Positions 25,823 through 29,539 of a DNA stretch of 29,539 nucleotides are shown piece after piece (within the stretch, counting starts at the first letter, position 1; each line of letters begins with the position of its first letter). Source of the stretch: a virus; the IMG/VR virus record IMGVR_UViG_3300024255_000108, positions 1-29,539 of that record. One strand, 5' to 3'. The notes under the pieces were generated by a model that searched no databases, had not been told where the DNA came from, and was given only the letters and a program-made list of their open reading frames with translations. The translations under genes were made by a program, and so were the position numbers.

Positions 25823-27415
25823 ATGACTGCAACCGCCAGTTATAATAATGCCACCAAAGTACTTACAGTTGCTGCAGATGGACTGCCAGCACCTGTAAGT
25901 TATGGCACATTTCCAAATTCAAATAACCCAAATACGGTTACTGAGCAAGATTTTGATCATAATTTTGAATATCGTGGTGGGACATTTGGAATTAGTCGTA
26001 CATTTGACAGTAACCAATGGTCACAAACAGGATTTATTAGATCCATTATTATAAGTCCGAATGATAATTCATTGTTTGGTGCAACCAATCAAATTCGTGA
26101 AGGTGATCATCTATTATTTGTTTTTGATGATGGGATTAAAAGGAAGTTTCTTTATAAAGGGACAACTTTTACTTCAGTTGCAGATGAATGCTGGTTAGCA
26201 GCAGACGATCGTATCGATTTAATCATGTCAGATCAAGAATCAGGTTCTGGCACATACGAATACTACGATCAAAGAAATGGCAGGACATCTACCCCCTTAG
26301 GCACTATTGGAATTAGTGCAAATGGTGTAGTAATTTTCAATCCCAGTGCAGGGAATGGAGGATCTCCACCTGTTGGATATAGTTGGAATGCTGCTGGACA
26401 TACGCCTTTCAATAATTTTGGTGAAGATGAATGCGGTGGACATCCAGAGCAAACAGGACAATATCATTACCATGATAGTCATTTCTTGGATTGTTGGAAA
26501 GATAATTCCGTAATGGCATCATACAATGATTATTATGGATCAACTCAATTTAATGGTAATAATATTCGCCACCCAGATGGACATTCAAAAATAGTTGGAT
26601 ATGCATTTGATGGATTTCCAATTTATGGTCCATATGGATATACTTCATCATGGGACAATTTGAGTGGAGTATCAATCCAGAGTAGCTCGTATTCCGTTAG
26701 AGATATTGAAGTATCAGGTAGACCTGATTATGGGACTACTAGTGATAATCCCCCAGCGGGATCTCTTGTTCAGGACTATGAATATATTGAAGGGACAGGA
26801 ACTTTAGATATCCATAATGGTAAATTTTGTATAACTCCAGAGTTTCAAAATGGCACATATGCGTATTTCATATCGGTTGATCCTACAGATATTGATCATC
26901 CTGAGTTTCCATACATTATAGGTATTACTTCTCGTGAAGTTATAGATACACCATTAAATAACGGAGCAAATCCAGTTGCTCCTCCTGTGGATCCAGGTGA
27001 TGGTGGTCCTGCACCAGTAGCACCTACTCTACAGTTTACATTGCAACCAGCAAATGCTACCGCTAATGCAAATGAGAGTGCTACGTTTACGGTAAATGCA
27101 CAGATCCTTCCTGAAAATGGATCCATTGGGTATCAATGGTATAGATCTACTGATGGTGGATTCGCTTTCGCTGCAGTGACAGGTGCAACTTCAGCATCAT
27201 ACTCAGTCACTGCTTTGTCATACATGACTGGATACAAGTATCGTTGTCGTATTAGAGGACCACTTCCTCAAGATAATGCATCAAATACTCCTTTAGATTC
27301 AAATTCTGCTACGTTAACAGTAACTGGATCTGGTGGAGGAGGAGATGTTGCAAATCGTTTCGATAGCACATCATCTACATTTGATTCTACGAGTCAAACT
27401 TTTGATGGCACCTAA
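25823..27415 (+). CDS. YHYH domain protein with C-terminal Ig-like domain, 530 aa
   Basis: Residues about 30-370 form a YHYH domain. The naming motif Tyr-His-Tyr-His is at 214-217, preceded by Gly-His-Pro-Glu-Gln, and Gly-Tyr-Ala-Phe-Asp-Gly-Phe-Pro-Ile-Tyr-Gly-Pro-Tyr-Gly is at 259-272. Asp-Tyr-Glu-Tyr, Asn-Gly-Lys-Phe-Cys and Gly-Thr-Tyr-Ala-Tyr-Phe follow. After a Pro/Gly-rich linker (about 385-405) comes an Ig-like domain (about 407-508) with Tyr-Gln-Trp-Tyr-Arg and Gly-Tyr-Lys-Tyr-Arg-Cys. The C-terminus is a repeated Phe-Asp-Ser-Thr-Ser motif. No signal peptide or membrane segment is seen. The gene begins 14 bases after the giant gene, with only a purine-rich AAAAAG before its ATG. The clustered His and acidic residues suggest a metal or ligand pocket, which is speculative. 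A virion adhesin or fibre part is inferred from context. Confidence 0.88.
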   Translation: MTATASYNNATKVLTVAADGLPAPVSYGTFPNSNNPNTVTEQDFDHNFEYRGGTFGISRTFDSNQWSQTGFIRSIIISPNDNSLFGATNQIREGDHLLFVFDDGIKRKFLYKGTTFTSVADECWLAADDRIDLIMSDQESGSGTYEYYDQRNGRTSTPLGTIGISANGVVIFNPSAGNGGSPPVGYSWNAAGHTPFNNFGEDECGGHPEQTGQYHYHDSHFLDCWKDNSVMASYNDYYGSTQFNGNNIRHPDGHSKIVGYAFDGFPIYGPYGYTSSWDNLSGVSIQSSSYSVRDIEVSGRPDYGTTSDNPPAGSLVQDYEYIEGTGTLDIHNGKFCITPEFQNGTYAYFISVDPTDIDHPEFPYIIGITSREVIDTPLNNGANPVAPPVDPGDGGPAPVAPTLQFTLQPANATANANESATFTVNAQILPENGSIGYQWYRSTDGGFAFAAVTGATSASYSVTALSYMTGYKYRCRIRGPLPQDNASNTPLDSNSATLTVTGSGGGGDVANRFDSTSSTFDSTSQTFDGT

Positions 27416-27419
27416 GCAC

Positions 27420-27426
27420 CTAAATA
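27420..27426 (+). promoter_or_regulatory. Weak candidate late promoter box before the fibre gene
   Basis: CTAAATA lies in the 34-base gap before the fibre-like gene, 23 bases ahead of its ATG. It is a partial match to the T4 late box TATAAATA. Spacing to a leader with AGAAG (27434-27438) is plausible. The AT-rich setting makes a chance match quite possible. Confidence 0.25.
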
Positions 27427-27449
27427 ACACTGTAGAAGAATAGCAATCC

Positions 27450-28934
27450 ATGGCCAAGCAAAACCTCAGTATTGGTAGTTCAGCTAACGACGGGTTGGGT
27501 GATAGTCTCCGCGATGGCGCTATCAAACTCAATAATGTCATTGATGAAATTTACAATAATCTTGGTAATGAAACAAACCTACAACTTAGTATAGGTAGTC
27601 CTCTCGATGGGCAAGTATTGAAATGGAATGGCACTCAGTTTACTGAGTCTCATTTTGATGCACTTAGTGTAGATCTAAACGTCAAGACGTTTAAGATTGT
27701 TTCCGAAAACAACGGAGATGTTAATATCATGCCCGATGGCACGGGTGATATTAAATTTTGGAAAGGTGGAGCAGGCAGTGCCTTAGCATATGTTGATGGT
27801 GCAGATGGATACTTTAAGTGGTCTGCTCCATATACTGCTTTATCTGACCTCCCCGATGTAGCAACACATCATGGTATGTTTGCACATGTGCATGATGAAA
27901 GTCATGGTTACTTTGCTCATGGTAGTTGGATTCAACTGATAGATGTTGGATCATCTATTGGTGAGTTGGCAGACGTTGATCTGACTGTTGGCGGCGGTCC
28001 ATCTGAAGGTCAAGTGCTCAAGTGGAATTCTACAAATAGTGCATTTGAGCCAGCAAATGATCTCAACGAAGGTTCAGGTGGTGGTGGCACTACACAAAAC
28101 CTATTTGAAAGTTTCAATGCAGATAGTGGATCTACAACTGCAAGTGCTGCAACAGATACCTTAACTATTGCAGGTGGCACTAATATTACAACATCAATTA
28201 CTGGTGATGTTGTAACAATCAATATGAGTGGATCTTTAGGAGATCCTGATCAGAATATTTTTGCTACCATTGGGTCTGATAGTGGAAGCAGATCTGCTAG
28301 CACCACATCAACTACAGTTAACATTGTTGGTGGTACTGGAATCAGTACTGCTATTAATGGAGAAAATCTTACAGTAACTAATGACTCACCCAATGTGGTG
28401 CAAGAGGTTTATAGGACAATTAATGGAGATACTGGCACTACAACAGCGGCATTATCAACTTCAACTTTAGCAATAAATGGTGGGACAGGAATCAGCACAG
28501 CAGCAACTTCAAATACACTTACAATTACCAATAATGGCATTGTAATTGCAAACCCTGCAGATAATGACACTGTAGTTTTTAACGGTCAAAGTGAAGCTTG
28601 GGAAGCAAGTGCATCTGCATCGATTGGAATTACAGTAAGCTCATTCGGATCTTCAGCATATACTTTTGAAGGTGGTGGTCTTAATGATGCAGGAAATAAT
28701 CCCACAATCTATGTTTATAGGGGATTCACTTATAAATTCAATAACACAACTGGATCTGGTCACCCATTTGCTCTGAGACAAACTAATGGTGGAGCTTCTG
28801 TAACTGCTGGAGTTAGTGGATCTATAACTGGAGTCCAATATTGGACAGTGCCCCAAACTCTCACTGCTGGCACAACATATGTTTATCAATGCACAATCCA
28901 TGCCAGCATGGTTGGTAACTTAGTGGTGGTTTGA
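27450..28934 (+). CDS. Tail-fibre-like protein with C-terminal cupredoxin-like domain, 494 aa
   Basis: The N-terminus (Ser-Ile-Gly-Ser-Ser-Ala-Asn-Asp-Gly-Leu-Gly-Asp-Ser-Leu-Arg) matches the attachment segment of many marine T4-like tail-fibre and structural proteins. A His-rich stretch follows at residues 140-157 (six His). Three repeats of about 48 residues (roughly 214-365) share Asp-Ser/Thr-Gly-Ser-x-x-Ala-Ser, Gly-Gly-Thr-x-Ile and Leu-Thr-Ile-Thr-Asn, typical of fibre shafts. The last 100 residues read as a cupredoxin-like fold, with putative type 1 copper ligands His438, Cys481, His484 and Met487 in Gly-His-Pro-Phe and Cys-Thr-Ile-His-Ala-Ser-Met. Copper binding is inferred from these residues; the domain may serve only as a stable tip. 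The gene lies 34 bases after the YHYH gene. Confidence 0.88.
   Translation: MAKQNLSIGSSANDGLGDSLRDGAIKLNNVIDEIYNNLGNETNLQLSIGSPLDGQVLKWNGTQFTESHFDALSVDLNVKTFKIVSENNGDVNIMPDGTGDIKFWKGGAGSALAYVDGADGYFKWSAPYTALSDLPDVATHHGMFAHVHDESHGYFAHGSWIQLIDVGSSIGELADVDLTVGGGPSEGQVLKWNSTNSAFEPANDLNEGSGGGGTTQNLFESFNADSGSTTASAATDTLTIAGGTNITTSITGDVVTINMSGSLGDPDQNIFATIGSDSGSRSASTTSTTVNIVGGTGISTAINGENLTVTNDSPNVVQEVYRTINGDTGTTTAALSTSTLAINGGTGISTAATSNTLTITNNGIVIANPADNDTVVFNGQSEAWEASASASIGITVSSFGSSAYTFEGGGLNDAGNNPTIYVYRGFTYKFNNTTGSGHPFALRQTNGGASVTAGVSGSITGVQYWTVPQTLTAGTTYVYQCTIHASMVGNLVVV
28091..28550 (+). repeat. Three fibre-shaft repeats
   Basis: Units start near 28091, 28246 and 28396. Each has an aromatic-x-x-(Ile/Phe)-(Asn/Gly)-(Ala/Ser/Gly)-Asp start, a Ser/Thr/Ala-rich middle and Gly-Gly-Thr-(Asn/Gly)-Ile-(Ser/Thr)-Thr, and ends in alternating Thr and hydrophobic residues. 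They probably trimerise into a beta-structured shaft; that is inferred from fibre families. Confidence 0.75.
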
Positions 28935-28937
28935 TAG

Positions 28938-29539
28938 ATGACACGTACAGTTCCTGGTAGTGGTGCAGTAATTTCTCCTGTCTTCAATAGTGTTTTTGGA
29001 GTCAGAGATGTTTTTGTGGTGGAGAGTGGGTCTGGATATGATCCAAATGACCCACCAAGACTTCGTGTTTTAAATAGCGGCACACCTATTCGCGAAGCAG
29101 TATTGCGACCAATTATTCAAGGTAGTCTTGGAGAAATTACTGCTGTAGAAATTTTAGATCCTGGTGAAGGATATGATCCTCTACGTTTAGATATTGTAGA
29201 TGAAAATTCAAATGGTAGTGCTAAAGGAAACGTTTTCCTAAAAGATGATGGTGGTGTTGATTACATCCAAGTCACTGTCCCTGGTAATGGATACTTTAAT
29301 ACTACAGTTGAAGTTAAAGGTGGTGGTGGATCTGGATCTGAAATAGTACCCGTTACTGGATCTGTTACTGGACTATCAATTGAGCAGCAAGGACAAAATT
29401 ATACTGAAGACGATATTAACCTCATCATTTCTGGCGGTGGTGGAGATGGTGCTAGGGGAGTTGCTGCAGTTAATCGATTAGGTAGAGTCACTTCTATCAA
29501 TCTTACCAATACAGGTGAATTCTTTGAGACTCCACCCCT
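28938..29539 (+). CDS. GSGY-repeat structural protein, 3' end outside the window
   Basis: The frame starts at ATG 28938, three bases after the fibre-gene stop, and stays open to the right edge (200 codons visible). A GGTGGT stretch upstream could serve as a weak ribosome binding site. After a short N-terminal part (Pro-Gly-Ser-Gly-Ala-Val-Ile-Ser-Pro), at least five beta units follow, with cores Gly-Ser-Gly-Tyr-Asp, Gly-Glu-Gly-Tyr-Asp, Gly-Asn-Gly-Tyr-Phe, Gly-Gln-Asn-Tyr-Thr and a diverged Gly-Glu-Phe-Phe. Gly-Gly-Gly-Gly-Ser-Gly turns lie between them. This is the module found in three main blocks of the giant protein, so the two proteins share building blocks. A virion structural role is likely; no catalytic residues are seen. 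Confidence 0.85.
   Translation, partial: MTRTVPGSGAVISPVFNSVFGVRDVFVVESGSGYDPNDPPRLRVLNSGTPIREAVLRPIIQGSLGEITAVEILDPGEGYDPLRLDIVDENSNGSAKGNVFLKDDGGVDYIQVTVPGNGYFNTTVEVKGGGGSGSEIVPVTGSVTGLSIEQQGQNYTEDDINLIISGGGGDGARGVAAVNRLGRVTSINLTNTGEFFETPP

Overview
The window reads as part of the late virion-structure region of a contractile-tailed, T4-like phage, most like the marine T4-like cyanophages of Synechococcus and Prochlorococcus. Reasons: every supported gene lies on the + strand; genes are packed with gaps of 0-40 bases; base composition is moderately AT-rich; a gp25-type baseplate wedge gene is followed directly by a gp6-type one; and the large downstream proteins are built from modules common in marine T4-like structural proteins (Gly-Ser-Gly-Tyr beta repeats, YHYH, laminin-G-like and Ig-like domains, a marine-type tail-fibre start). 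The host is inferred. No photosynthesis or other host-marker gene is present. No tRNA, CRISPR array, mobile element, integrase or clear hairpin terminator was seen.

Layout. 1-1109: 3' part of an unrecognised structural gene, open at the left edge. 1112-1645: a PAAR-like, Cys-rich tail-tip candidate. 1686-2661: four small genes (49, 65, 170 and 43 codons), two of them very short and one pair overlapping. 2662-3081: gp25. 3083-5257: gp6 with a Gly-rich tandem-repeat insert. 5262-25808: a single uninterrupted gene of 6848 codons, about 70% of the window. 25823-27415: a YHYH plus Ig-like protein. 27450-28934: a tail-fibre-like protein ending in a cupredoxin-like domain with a complete set of putative type 1 copper ligands. 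28938 to the right edge: the 5' part of another Gly-Ser-Gly-Tyr repeat structural protein.

How it fits together. The left part should encode the tail-tip and baseplate wedge core (PAAR-like tip, gp25, gp6). The giant protein starts with wedge-like conserved segments and then carries adhesion-type modules: lectin-like, beta-propeller-like, carbohydrate-binding-like and Ig-like domains, and about eight Cys-x-x-Asp helical repeats. I infer a baseplate-attached peripheral or fibre protein. The next three genes would add further fibre or adhesin parts. All gaps are short and co-oriented, so co-transcription is likely. Two AATAAATA boxes (1644-1651 and 2502-2509) resemble the T4-type late promoter. 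The most unusual features are the giant protein's architecture, its Cys-x-x-Asp helical repeat array with lectin-like domains between and inside repeats, and the copper-site-like fibre tip next door.
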